A DNA stretch of 64,000 bases from Gautieria morchelliformis (Eukaryota > Basidiomycota > Agaricomycetes > Gomphales > Gomphaceae): NCBI GenBank assembly GCA_015179125.1, contig WHVA01000266.1, forward strand, positions 86,626 through 150,625, read 5' to 3'. A program made the translations under genes and the position numbers. Positions within the stretch are counted from its first letter, which is position 1. Every line of letters begins with the position of its first letter. This document shows, piece by piece, positions 43,352-53,193 of this stretch. The notes below the pieces were generated by a model. The model searched no databases. It saw only the letters and a list, made by a program, of their open reading frames with translations, and had not been told where the DNA came from.

Positions 43352-45347
43352 GAGTGTGGCTGATGCGTCTCACGGACTCATTTCTGGGTACGTTGCGTGA
43401 TCTACCACGGGCAAGGGCGCCGATCACGCCTGTGTTATCGCTGTAGATGCGTACGTGAGAATCGTGGATGCCTGCATCTGCGATCCATAGAGCTGCCAGC
43501 TCGATGGCGATCGTTTCGGCCCAGCCGATGTCGCGACCTGCGCGGTTCCAGTTGCTGCTTAGCCTCCATGGTGCCCATCGGCCGCCGATCAGCAAGCCGA
43601 TGCCCCAGGAGGTGGATGCATCGACCCAGATGTCATGGTTGGCTGGGGTGCGTGGGAGAATGCTGCGGGAGATGTTTTCTTGTGTGAGTGTCGTTTTCCA
43701 CCATTCTATGTCACGACGGACACCTCTTGGAATGAATCGCGATACAAACTTGTTGTTTTCGAATGTGCTGATGTAACGAGTGAGGGCGGGCAGGAACGAT
43801 CTGCCGAGTGTGAAGACATATGTGACGTGTTGGAGGGTGCCGAGGAGTTTCATGGCAATCACCATGGTTGACTTGGGTCCGGCAAGGAATGCGATTACCC
43901 GTGCGAGGTATTTCACTCGTTTGCGCTGGGGCACGGCGACTGATCGCACCTGAAGGTCCCATAGGAACCCAACGTATTCCGAAATGAATGAGTACGCACT
44001 GCCTTTGATGTTCACGGGGTGCCATGGGATGCCGAGCGGCAGTGTGATTGCAATTATGGTATCGAGGTCGTACGAGTATATGTAGACTGTGGTGTGCCTG
44101 TCATCTGTGCGTGAATCAACTGGCTCTCTGGCGTTACTGAAGTCATCGACCCACTTCACGTGGGCCCGATGCCGTTTGCTTCGAGGATGTCTGCTATGGC
44201 GTCGGCAACGTTGCCCTGGATGCCTCCCGCTGTTGTCAGACCAAACGGGAGTACGTGATCGATGTAATAGAATCCCCTCCAGTGGAGGGCGATGTATCGT
44301 TTGTGTGCTGGCAGCACCGGCGAGTTCCGGTATGCTCTTTGCATATCCAAGCACGCGACCTGGGTTCCTGGTGGTGCTGTGGTGAGCTGCGGGAGCGGGT
44401 TGCGTGAGTTACAGTTCATAGGGCAGATTCAACAATGCGGAAGTGAGTGATGATGGTGGTGACTGGTCGTGGCCCGTTCAGGTCTGCTAGTGCGTGTCTG
44501 CGTGTGAGCTCGTCCAAGTTTGCTGAACCGTTCAGTTCGCATGTAATGCTCAGCAGCGTTGTCGTGTGCGTGCGTGGCCTCGTTCGAAGGCATCTGTGCG
44601 TGTGTTTGCGCCGTGTGCGTTGATCGGTGTGGACGGCGGGATGGGGAATGGGGTCGTGTCGGGGTGTGTAATATGATCGATACTCACATATTGCTTGAAG
44701 ATCCATGCGGAACCCCAGCGGGTTGGGAAATCATCCGAGTTGAGCATGTCATTCACAGAAATGCCGTATGCGTCTTTTTTGGATAGGTTTCTGATGAGGC
44801 GGAACTTTCCGTCCCCGGGTTCTTTTTCTGTCAGTCCCAGCGGTGATGTGCGGAAGTGTCCGCCGAAGATGAAATGTGTCTCGTTCAAGGTGAACGGGCC
44901 CGACATGCGTCCCGCCTCGGTCTCTTCTGTTATGTGAGCGTCAACGAACTCCGGGTGGTCTAGAGCCGTCTTCATGTTTGGTGGAGTGAATGTGTGTGTC
45001 AAAGGTGGTGGGTTGCCGATTGGCGAACCCTGTTGGATGTCAGTGACGAGGTTGTGGTATCGTGACGAAAGGCCGGTTGCCTCCAGGGCCGCCTTGAAGC
45101 CTTCCGCGCTGTACGGTGTGGTGTGTCTGTAAAGTTCAGATGCGAGTGCACTGCGCCGCTCCGTGGTAAGAGACGAGGCAAAGGCTGCATCTATGGGGGG
45201 GGTGTCTGGTTGGATCGGCGGAGCATGCTCCTTGTAGGTTGAACTTGTAGCATACGGCTGCGCCATCCGAGTCGTAGGTGAGGCGCTTGTTTCTGAAGGA
45301 AACGTTTGTCTTGCGGTCGGGGTGGTTGTGTAGGTGTCTGGCGTCAC
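43194..45347 (-). pseudogene. RT-RNase H of the DIRS-like element, intron-bearing and frameshifted
   Basis: The frame starts inside the gag end. Blocks in order: HFIFGGHFRTSPLGLTEKEP, GKFRLIRNLSKKDAYGISVN, RWGSAWIFKQY. After a probable 301-bp intron: PPGTQVACLDMQRAYRNSP (motif A), HVLPFGLTTAGGIQGNVADA (motif B), and in another frame HVKWVDDFSNARE (motif C, catalytic DD). DIRS-type RNase H follows: WVDASTSWGIGLLIGGRWAP, AETIAIELAALWIADAG, RIYSDNTGVIGALARGR. The change of frame between EANGIGP and HVKWVDDF (about 44,160) cannot be an intron and is read as a one-base lesion. It ends at 43,194. Confidence 0.8.
44387..44687 (-). other. Probable spliceosomal intron inside the DIRS-like RT
   Basis: On the minus strand, GTGAGTA follows the codons for FKQY and CCCGCAG precedes the codons for LTTAPPGTQ. 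Removing the 301 bp joins RT motifs in one frame. The interval itself has several stops in the RT frame and contains TG-rich low-complexity sequence. Confidence 0.7.
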
Positions 45348-46587
45348 AATTGATGGATATGTGGGTGTCTTTGCTGCCGCAGCGAAGGCATAGCTTTGGG
45401 GAGGAATGCTGCGCCTCCTTGTTCCGAAAGGATTGGCCGCTGCTCCCCGTGCTCGTGCCTGGTCTGGTGTAGTTTATGCTGGGTGTGTACGGTGAGTTAT
45501 ACGGCTGGTAGCGGGATTCGCGGTTGCCAGATTGGGAGCTTCTAGATGCGGCGATTCTTGTCTCGACGAGTTCTGCGGTGTGTTCATCGTTGATGTCTCT
45601 GTGCGCCATGGCATAGCACTCGTTGTATTCCTTGCTGAGGACGTCTGGAATGAATGGCTCAACCATTAGTTGTTGGCGCATCGAAATATCCATGTAGAGG
45701 TAAATTTTGAACTTCTCTTCCATGTTCGGGTCACGAACTGTGCGCTCAAAGTGTTCCTTCCAGCCTTCTAGTATTCCGGAACCTGGTTCACAGCACAGTT
45801 CCAGGCATCGCAGGAAGTTGTGGTAGGCTTGGTTGAATTGCGTGAATGTAAGTTTTCTCTCGTCGATGAAGTTTGACGTGTCGATGACGCGAATGGGTTT
45901 CGTCAGCGACTTAAACGACTTGATGTCTTGTTCAAGGCGGATGCGTTCCATGTTCTTAATGAGGAAGAAGGACAGAGGCACGTACACGCGGTGTTGGAAC
46001 ATCGTTATGAGTTGTGCGGGGATTGTGTGGATAATCGTCTGCTGCGTGTTAGCTGTCACCATCGCTGCGGAGAACGTCCATGAAGGGTTGGTGTTCGGCG
46101 TGGACGTGGGTGCGGCGGCGGTTGCGGCGTTGGTGTTGGTTTTGGGGATGTTGCTTGAGGTGCCGGGGATTGAGAGGAGGCTCGGCTGTGCGATGTTGGG
46201 GATTGGAAGGGTGGTTGTGGACGGCACCGTGGCAGTCGCTGTCGGTCCTGTGGGGTTAGGTGGGATGGATGAATTTGTGGGGTTCGTCGGGACGCGTCTG
46301 GAGAGGATCGCGAATGTGTCAGCCAACTGCTGCTCGGATAGTAAGTCCTCGTCGTCGGAGACGTTCGTGTCGCCGTTGATTCTCCTGGCGCTCCTCTGCG
46401 TGTTTCTAAAGTTTCTGATGCTGTTGATGTCAGCTAGTGCTTTTTGGCTCATCTCTTCTTCCGGGGTTAGAACGGTTGTGGTCGGTGGCCCTGTGCCGAC
46501 GTTGCCCGGTGGGGCCGTGCTCGGTTGTCCGGTCTCGGTGATGAGATTTGGGTGCCCTTCCGACGCTTCGGGTGGTCCGGAGGTCAT
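45136..46587 (-). CDS. Gag-like protein of the DIRS-like element
   Basis: An intact 483-codon frame. It starts with a Pro/Thr/Ser-rich region (MTSGPPEASEGHPNLI) and has a low-complexity Asn/Thr/Pro stretch. The central part may be the capsid (FNQAYHNFLRCLELCCEPGS, YMDISMRQQLMVEPFIPDVL). The C terminus has Cys/His clusters: CLRCGSKDTHISINCDARHLH and CYKFNLQGACSADPTRHPPH followed by RCSLCLVSYHGAAQC. The last two clusters resemble the zinc-binding tail seen in gags of DIRS-like elements. It overlaps the RT frame by about 210 bp. Confidence 0.75.
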   Translation of the reverse strand: MTSGPPEASEGHPNLITETGQPSTAPPGNVGTGPPTTTVLTPEEEMSQKALADINSIRNFRNTQRSARRINGDTNVSDDEDLLSEQQLADTFAILSRRVPTNPTNSSIPPNPTGPTATATVPSTTTLPIPNIAQPSLLSIPGTSSNIPKTNTNAATAAAPTSTPNTNPSWTFSAAMVTANTQQTIIHTIPAQLITMFQHRVYVPLSFFLIKNMERIRLEQDIKSFKSLTKPIRVIDTSNFIDERKLTFTQFNQAYHNFLRCLELCCEPGSGILEGWKEHFERTVRDPNMEEKFKIYLYMDISMRQQLMVEPFIPDVLSKEYNECYAMAHRDINDEHTAELVETRIAASRSSQSGNRESRYQPYNSPYTPSINYTRPGTSTGSSGQSFRNKEAQHSSPKLCLRCGSKDTHISINCDARHLHNHPDRKTNVSFRNKRLTYDSDGAAVCYKFNLQGACSADPTRHPPHRCSLCLVSYHGAAQCTRI

Positions 46588-46804
46588 GGCGAGTGGGCTT
46601 TTGTGAAGGAAGTGCGAAAGAAATACTCGAAGGACTACGGGGAGATAGAGGTAGCGGGAAGAGTTCTGCCAGACTGACAGGGAGACGAATTTTCTTTTTA
46701 TTTGACGGCTTAGCTAATCGCCCTGTTAATCAGCCCGGCTGTAGCGCGCGGCATCGTGAACTCAGCCTAGCGCTTCCGCTTCCAGGATCTTACCAATTTA
46801 AAAT

Positions 46805-47038
46805 GTCTCCTGGACTTCTTTTGAAGAATTTTGTATTTTCGCTGAAACTATAGATGAAATTTTTCAAACGCTCATGAAAGAACTCAGCGGGGATGAGGAT
46901 AACGAGACCGCTATTTCAGCCTCAAGCCCATCAGGCCGGATCATCGATGCGGATGACGGTTGGAAGGAGGACTTTGACCTCTTCCTTCGGTCACATGCTC
47001 GCATACCAGAAGGAAAGACATTACTGCAGTGGTGGGGG
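46805..47038 (+). pseudogene. Orphan exon, weak resemblance to a transposase tail
   Basis: An open plus-strand stretch reads SWTSFEEFCIFAETIDEIFQ, MKELSGDEDNETAISASS, DGWKEDFDLFLRSHARIPEG and KTLLQWWG, then meets a GTAAGT donor at 47,039. The LQWW pattern after an acidic region is reminiscent of the dimerisation tail of hAT transposases. The following sequence gives no supporting motif, so this is weak. It may be a remnant of a host gene cut by the neighbouring DIRS-like element. Confidence 0.25.
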
Positions 47039-47086
47039 GTAAGTCCTATAGACGAAGACACACAGACTTATCTCAATCTACGGTAG

Positions 47087-48209
47087 GCCAAATATGGGCG
47101 GTGGTACCGCATTTGGGAGCCACTCGCTTTTCACTTCATTTATTGCACCTGCCCTGGCTTTATATTGTCGTCACGGTGGCGGTTCTGCTCCGCTGGCCTG
47201 GGATGAACTTTAAAGATCTATCTAACTCTTTACTATACTGTGCTATGACCCTTGCTGTTCAACTACATATCAAACCTATACTTAGGTCGAACAGGTGTAT
47301 GTATCTGCTTGCCTTGATTGAAATTCAAACCACTGTACTAACTAGAGCGACGACTCAATTTAATTCACGACCCACCTTTACCCGTCCTTCTTCTCCCTGC
47401 TGTAGTTCCAGCCTTCTCGGACGAGTCGGATCGTGCTGTTGTCTGTCGACAAGTTTCAAGGGTATACATACATTGTCACGTTTCCGTTTAAAAGACAGGA
47501 TCTGCCCATACTTATAGCTCGTCTATTTTCAGTGCTCAACGAGGGAAGGGACTGGATGGTCATGTGTGGTTCGAAATATTTGGGACAGCGTCAAAACATA
47601 TGCCAGTGATTCTCAATGCTATAGGTACGTAAAGTATCTGTCCTTTATGCCGGATATTAGGTGGAGCTACGGTAATATTATCCCCATAGACGTCTGCAAG
47701 TTATAACTGCACGTAGGAGTAGACCCTGTTACTTATATTCCCGAGCTTCATTCTGCCTGATTGCTTGTCACATCGTTCTGTGGATGGCTCTACACTTCGA
47801 TGGATCTTCAGCCTCTTCGTTTTTTCGCCGACTGAAGCAGATAAATAATTTCCTTTTCTGATCGGTATCATTCAGTGTTTGTATCGACGGCTACACTGGG
47901 CTCCTGGCACAAAGTCGGGGGTTTAGCAATGGGAACGCCGGGAAGGTTGCTAGTCGAGGAGGTTTCTGCTTCGCTGCATGGTGAGTCCAAGGCATGCGGC
48001 TGAGATTGCTGATAGGATTAATGAGCGCGATCCGTCGTCCAGAGATATGCACCTCTTCTGGAGACCACCTGTGTGAGGGCAACACTAATGACGAAACCAC
48101 AACCAAAGATACTCAAGGAGATAAGAGCCAATACTAGGACAATGACCAACTGTGTAGTGGGTATCCTCAGGTTATAACTCTACCAACGATAGATACATGG
48201 GGACTTGCC
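47087..48209. other. No gene recognised
   Basis: About 1.1 kb of AT-richer sequence with several possible splice signals and short open frames, none with a recognisable domain. The 20-mer TGTGTAGTGGGTATCCTCAG occurs twice at the right end (48,151 and 48,210), bordering the LTR of element 3. Confidence 0.35.
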
Positions 48210-48446
48210 TGTGTAGTGGGTATCCTCAGAGATCAAGCTGAGGAAACGCCACCACACGGGCTACAGTCTTATAGCGCTGGCAAGGCTTACATAATAGGGG
48301 AGACGGAAACTTGTAGAAGGTTACGGAAAGTGATGGAATGTGACGGGATGTGACATGTGACGGAATGTGACGGAAGGTTATGGAAACTGACGGAAACTCA
48401 TGGAAGGAAATAGAAACTTGTGGAAGGAAACGCGTGAACCCTGACA
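48210..48446 (-). repeat. 3' LTR of element 3
   Basis: TG...CA on the minus strand if the border at 48,210 is right. The U3 part is full of degenerate TGACGGAA/TGGAAGG repeats (about 48,310-48,430), echoing the TTCCG repeats in the LTRs of elements 1 and 2. Confidence 0.6.
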
Positions 48447-48481
48447 TCACCCCCCTCTCAATGCTTGTCGTCCCGACAAGC

Positions 48482-49054
48482 TCAGCTGCCACCTAGCCCC
48501 CAACATCCACCGAGACATCGTTTCCAAGTATGCCACAGGCGGGACCACCATCTCTCCTGGCCCCTCCCTTCCTGGTAGCGTAGGTCAATGATGGGCTCAG
48601 GGGGATTGGGGTCCATGGGCAAGTGCGGCCCTCGGAACCTTGCTCGACGTATTCGCTCTCCTGCCACGTTACGGAAACGCCACCCCACCCAGCCTTCAAA
48701 AGTGTAGGGGGTTCCGCAAGGGGGGGTTCCATCGTTGAGGAAGACAGGGTCGCCGATGTAGTACGTGTTCTCTCGTCTGTGTCGGGGTCTGAGGAATGCG
48801 AGTGCAGGGCGAGTGGGCGCCTGACTCTTCGCTGGTGTGAGGTCCTCAGAGCTGATGGACCACTTTGAAGACCATGCGACGTCGAGATCACGGCAGTCAA
48901 GCATCCTTTGTAGCTTGGCTTCACTGGCTGCTCTGGATGACGAGAAGCCGGAGAAGTGCAGGAGGGTGGGATCGACACGTGACATGTTTGGCAGGTCAGA
49001 GAGGTTTTGGGTGAAGCTGGGGAGGGCAACAAGCTCAATGGCGGGCGAGGACAT
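48482..49054 (-). CDS. Extra ORF between pol and the 3' LTR of element 3
   Basis: A 190-codon open frame lies 107 bp after the pol stop and ends 36 bp before the LTR. I do not recognise it. It starts MSSPAIELVALPSFTQNLSD. The middle reads ENTYYIGDPVFLNDGTPPCG and FEGWVGWRFRNVAGERI, and the end is Trp/Arg rich (RWWSRLWHTWKRCLGGCWGL). It has no signal peptide, membrane segment or zinc motif. A second frame (48,493-49,038) is open over the same stretch but is Ser/Pro/Thr-rich and less protein-like. It could be an accessory protein, a captured host fragment, or chance. Confidence 0.45.
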   Translation of the reverse strand: MSSPAIELVALPSFTQNLSDLPNMSRVDPTLLHFSGFSSSRAASEAKLQRMLDCRDLDVAWSSKWSISSEDLTPAKSQAPTRPALAFLRPRHRRENTYYIGDPVFLNDGTPPCGTPYTFEGWVGWRFRNVAGERIRRARFRGPHLPMDPNPPEPIIDLRYQEGRGQERWWSRLWHTWKRCLGGCWGLGGS

Positions 49055-49160
49055 GGTTGATGGATGTGGTGGGGTCGATGCAGTGGAAGTGAGTGGTCAC
49101 AGGTGGAGAGGGGATATATAGCTTATCGGAATGAATTGGTTAGGCAGAGGCCGATATCGC

Positions 49161-52100
49161 TTATCTTTGGGGTTCTGGACCCTTGGTATTATGAGTAGAC
49201 GCTCTGCCTGCTGTCCAGTCGAAGAGAGTTTGCCTGGAAGGTTCTGTGAAGTTCTGAAATCTCTGGAAGGGGAGGGACATGTATGTGGCTGCTGAGATAC
49301 GCTGAGGTGCCTCTGGGTTCTGCCGGTGAAATTCCTTAACGAGTCGCTTTGCCCCAGAGACATCCTTCGCTGGTAGCCAGAGATCGTCGGCAGCTCCATA
49401 GCCCTTCCAGCGCACGAGATACTCCAACCTTCCACGGAACATCCTGCTGTCTAGAATCCTTTCAACTTCATATTCTTCGCCTCCATCCCGTATGACAGGG
49501 GGGGGTGGTGGAGGGGCATGACGTTCAAGAATTGGGTCATCTTCATATGGCCGAAGCAGGACGACAGAGAACACTGGATGTGTGCGACCAAAGGATGCAG
49601 GAAGATTTAGACCATAGGCATTTCGTGAGACCACCTTATTAACAGTGTAGGGGCCTAGCCACTTGTGGTCTAGCTTCTTCATTGGGCGAGTGGTTGTGAT
49701 GTTTTGTGCATTGAGCCAGACCTTGTCACCAAGCTTATAAACTGGGGCTGTTTTATGATGCACGTCATAGAAGCGTGCCATGTCCTCTGCTGCCTTGGAC
49801 AGGGCTGAACGAGCTTCTCTTGTGGCCACTTCCATCCGCGTTGTGAACTCATCCAGGGCCTCGAGTCGAGTTTCCCGGACTGGTTCCAGTCCCAGCCTTG
49901 GATGTTGGCCACTGTCCAACATGAAGGGTGTAGTCTGGGTTGAGGCATGGATTCGGTTGTTATAGGCAAACTCGGCCAAGGATATCCATTTGAACCAATC
50001 ATCCTGACGCTGGTTGATGAATAGTCGAAGGTATTGCTCAATCTCCTGATTAACCCTTTCAGTCTGTCCATCAGTTTGGGGGTGATAAGCAGTAGAGGCA
50101 GCGACTTTGACACCAAGAAGTTTGTTCAGTTCACGCATGAACTGGGAGATGAACTGTGTGCCTCGATCACTGATGATTTCTTCAGGGAGCCCATGAAGTT
50201 TCCAAACATGATCACGGAAGAGTCGGGCAACTCCCACCGAAGTTACATCTGAAGTGGTGGGAATGACATGTGCAGGCTTTGAGAGGCGATCGACGACAAC
50301 AAGGAGAGCATCATAGCCATGACTGGTAGGCAGTTCTACAATCAAGTCAACAGACATAACCTGCCACCTACGGTCTGGGATACGGTTTGGTAGAAGCTTG
50401 CCAATGGGAGAAGCAGGGAAGGTTTTTGTCCGGTTGCACAGGTTGCAGGCCTTCACGTATTTTGCAATGTAACGTCCCATCCCAGGCCACCAGTAACTCC
50501 GAGCAACTAGTTCAGTGGTTCTCCAACGACCAGGGTGACCGGTGAGAGGCATGTCATGGTGCGCTTTCACTATGTCATGTCGTAGTTTTGCATCAAGCGG
50601 CACGTACACTTTGTTGTGATAGAGGACAAGCCCATCCTGTTCAGACCACTCTTCTCCTCATAAATTGCCAGAGGAGCCCAGTTCTTTGAGAGCCTTGACA
50701 ACCTTTTCATCCCGGTCCACACAGTTCCTTACTCGATTGAGGAAAGCATCACCTTCACCTGGGACTAACTGCGCGCCAGCCTCTGGGGGACTCGCCTTGA
50801 TGTGGAACAAGTCAGGGTAAGTAAGACTTGATTTTGGTTGTCTTCCTCCCCCCGCTTATGATCCACGCGTCGTGAGAGTGCATCAGGCTTGGCTGAATGA
50901 CGACCAGGACGATGGATCAGCTCAAAATCAAAGCGAGAGAGGTAGAGTGACCAGCGTGCTTGACGACGGTTCAGGTTTTGTGCAGTGCGGAAGTAGGTGA
51001 GATTCTGATGGTCATTGAGAATCTCAATCTTGTGCTTTGTTCCCTCTAAGATGTGGCGCCATTCCTCTAATCCCCGAATCACAGAAAGAAGCTCCTTGTC
51101 ATGGATGGCATAGTTGCGTTCAGCATCATTGAGGCTTTTGGAGACAAACCCCACAGGCCGCCATTTGCCATCATCACATAGCTGGGACAGTACTGCTCCT
51201 GTGGCATAGGCTGAGGCATCTGTTTCAAGACGGAAATGTTTGTCTTGATCAGGGAGGACAAGGATCGTGTTGAGGTGATGAGGAGTTTGAGCTTGTCAAA
51301 GGACGCTTGCTCTGGGCCATTTGGATCCCAAGACCATTGGGCATCCTGTTTTGTCAACTGGTTGAGGGGCTTTGCAATGTGTGAGAAGTCTTCCACAAAT
51401 CTACGGTAGAAGTTGATGAAACCAAGGAATGATTTGACTTCAGTGACGTTACGTGGTATTGGCCAGTCCCGCACCCCTGCAACCTTGACTGGGTCCATGG
51501 CAACCTGTCCTTGAGAGAGGATGAGGCCGAGATACTCCACCTCTAGTTGCTCAAATAGGCATTTTTCAGGTTTGAGGTACAGGTTGTTGGCCCGGAGGAT
51601 TTCAAGGACACGTCGTACAATCCTACGATGTTCTTCAAGCGACTCTGTGAAGATGAGAATGTCGTCCATGAACACCACCACAACCCCTTCATCGATGAGA
51701 CTCTTGAAGATGCCATTCATCATCGTCTGGAAGGTTGCTGGGCTGTTCGTGAGTCCAAAGAACATGGCTAGAGGTTCATACAGGCCCCTATTTGTCCAAA
51801 AGGCTGCCTTCCACTCATCTCCCTCTTTTATGCGTACATTATTATATCCCCAGCGAATGTCAAGCTTTGTGAAGTATTTAGCCCTTCCAGCAGCAATCTT
51901 ATTCATGATGTCTGGAACAAGGGGCAAAGGATAGGCATTCTTGATTGTTATATCATTGAGCTTCCGGTAGTCTTGCACAAATCTAAGACTGCTGTCCTTT
52001 TTCTTCACAAAGAAGACTGGAGATGCCATAGGTGACTTGGAAGGGCGGATACGATGGCTCTTCAGGTTCTCCTCAAGGAAGTTATCCAGTTCCCTTTGCT

Positions 52101-52714
52101 CAACCGGTGACATTGGGTAAACCTTTGTGCTGAAGGGTTGTGCACCTGGAGTGAGCTCAATTGCATGGTCCCAGGGCTTTCGAGGAGGCAGTTGGTCAAA
52201 TGACTCCTTAGAAAACACATCCTTGAACTCCTGGTATGGTTTGGGGGACAAGGTCCTCGAAGGATCTGACTGGTGCAGACTTGCTGGCCCGTTCAGCAAG
52301 CTGTTGGGAGACAGTCCAGCCTGCGCCAATCATTTCAGGACTTGAATTCACAAAGATGACAAAGGTCCTGTCTCCTTCCTCAAGTAGGGAGCGGGTGTGC
52401 TGTATGGGAACCTCCTCTTGATCTACACTCTCTTCTGGAACAGTTTCAACTGTGGGCCCTCTGACAACAGGTCTGCCCCCACATGACTTGGGACAGCGTG
52501 TCATCTTCACATCTCCTGTACGCCAGTCAACTTCTGGGTTGTGTTCAACAAGCCATGTGTGACCAAGAATGATGGCAAGTCGTCCAAGGCTTGTGACAAA
52601 GAATGTGGCACGTTCCGTATGATCCCCAAAGGTGCAAATGAGGTCGACCTCTTCCTTGATTGAGCCAGCCTCATTTGGGGTACCATCAATATTGTAGACG
52701 GGATGGCATGGGGT
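49161..52714 (-). pseudogene. Pol of element 3 (protease remnant, RT, RNase H, integrase, chromodomain)
   Basis: Protease remnant: VYNIDGTPNEAGSI near 52,700, without the catalytic DSG part, which lies beyond the break. RT: YFTKLDIRWGYNNVRI, MFFGLTNSPATFQTMMNGIF, VVVFMDDILIFTESL (catalytic DD). RNase H: NYAIHDKELLSVIRGLEEWR. Integrase: a His pair in AHHDMPLTGHPGRWRTTELV and CNLCNRTK, then SVDLIVELPTSHGYD, ISDRGTQFIS and [20 protein letters not shown] module (WLGPYTVNKVV) precedes the chromodomain (YEVERILDSRMFRGRLEYLV). Lesions: a TGA near 50,655 between NL and GEEW, and frame changes near 51,080-51,270 and 52,210-52,510. The C terminus ends at 49,161. Confidence 0.88.
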
Positions 52715-53193
52715 TGTAAGGGCAACCCTGGCTAGTCGTGGAGATCACACTACCACACAACTGACAAGGGGAAATCCAAAGTATGTATAAATGAACAGAG
52801 CATACAAGAGAGGGGGTTCTCACCTGACAAGGGGAAATCCAAAGAGAAAAGTCTAAGGACCCCAATGTCAGCGAGCCCGTATTATACTACGCTGCGCAGC
52901 CAGGGACAACACTTGGCACCCGCCATCAACCCTGCGTCCCCCTGACCCTTGATCGACCCTTGATGCCACCTATTATGCGAGTCGCTTGATTTCCGACACT
53001 GTTCCGGGGCGGAAGTCGGAAATTGGAGTGGAACTGGCAAGGCGAACGGAACTGGTGGAAGTTCTCCCAGAAGCGGAATCGTTCCCGAAAGCGGATGCGG
53101 AGATAGAATCGGAACCGGAAGCGGAGTCGGAAATGGAGTCGGAACTGGGTGTGGTGTCGGAACTGGAAATGGAAAACAGGGTGTCCCCTGACA
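52715..53193 (-). repeat. 3' LTR of element 2
   Basis: 479 bp. On the plus strand it reads TGTAAGGG... to ...CCCCTGACA. It directly follows pol and the polypurine tract (six G, against seven in element 1). Confidence 0.93.

Larger units (their letters stand above)
41567..46735 (-). mobile_element. DIRS-like tyrosine-recombinase retrotransposon
   Basis: About 5.2 kb with gag, RT-RNase H and tyrosine recombinase in that order on the minus strand, all overlapping. It has no DDE integrase and no aspartic protease that I can see, which fits the DIRS order. Borders are inferred. The 10-mer GGCTGATTAA at 41,565-41,574 and its reverse complement TTAATCAGCC at 46,726-46,735 may belong to terminal inverted repeats. 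I did not find a target-site duplication, which DIRS elements do not make. RT carries a frameshift, so the copy is probably inactive. Confidence 0.8.
48210..52714 (-). mobile_element. Chromovirus, element 3, 5' part missing
   Basis: A minus-strand Ty3-type element of a different family from elements 1 and 2. Its 3' LTR ends (minus-strand start TGTCAGGGTTCACGCG) at 48,446, and a polypurine tract GAGAGGGGGG precedes it. The LTR's other border is uncertain (48,151 or 48,210). Inward follow an extra ORF, integrase with chromodomain, RNase H, RT and part of protease. The sequence stops abruptly at 52,714 at the edge of element 2, and no gag or 5' LTR is found on the other side. Confidence 0.8.

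Noticed and set aside
46805-47086. Calling the orphan exon a hAT transposase.
   Set aside because: Only a short LQWW-like pattern supports it; the expected downstream motif and terminal repeats were not found.
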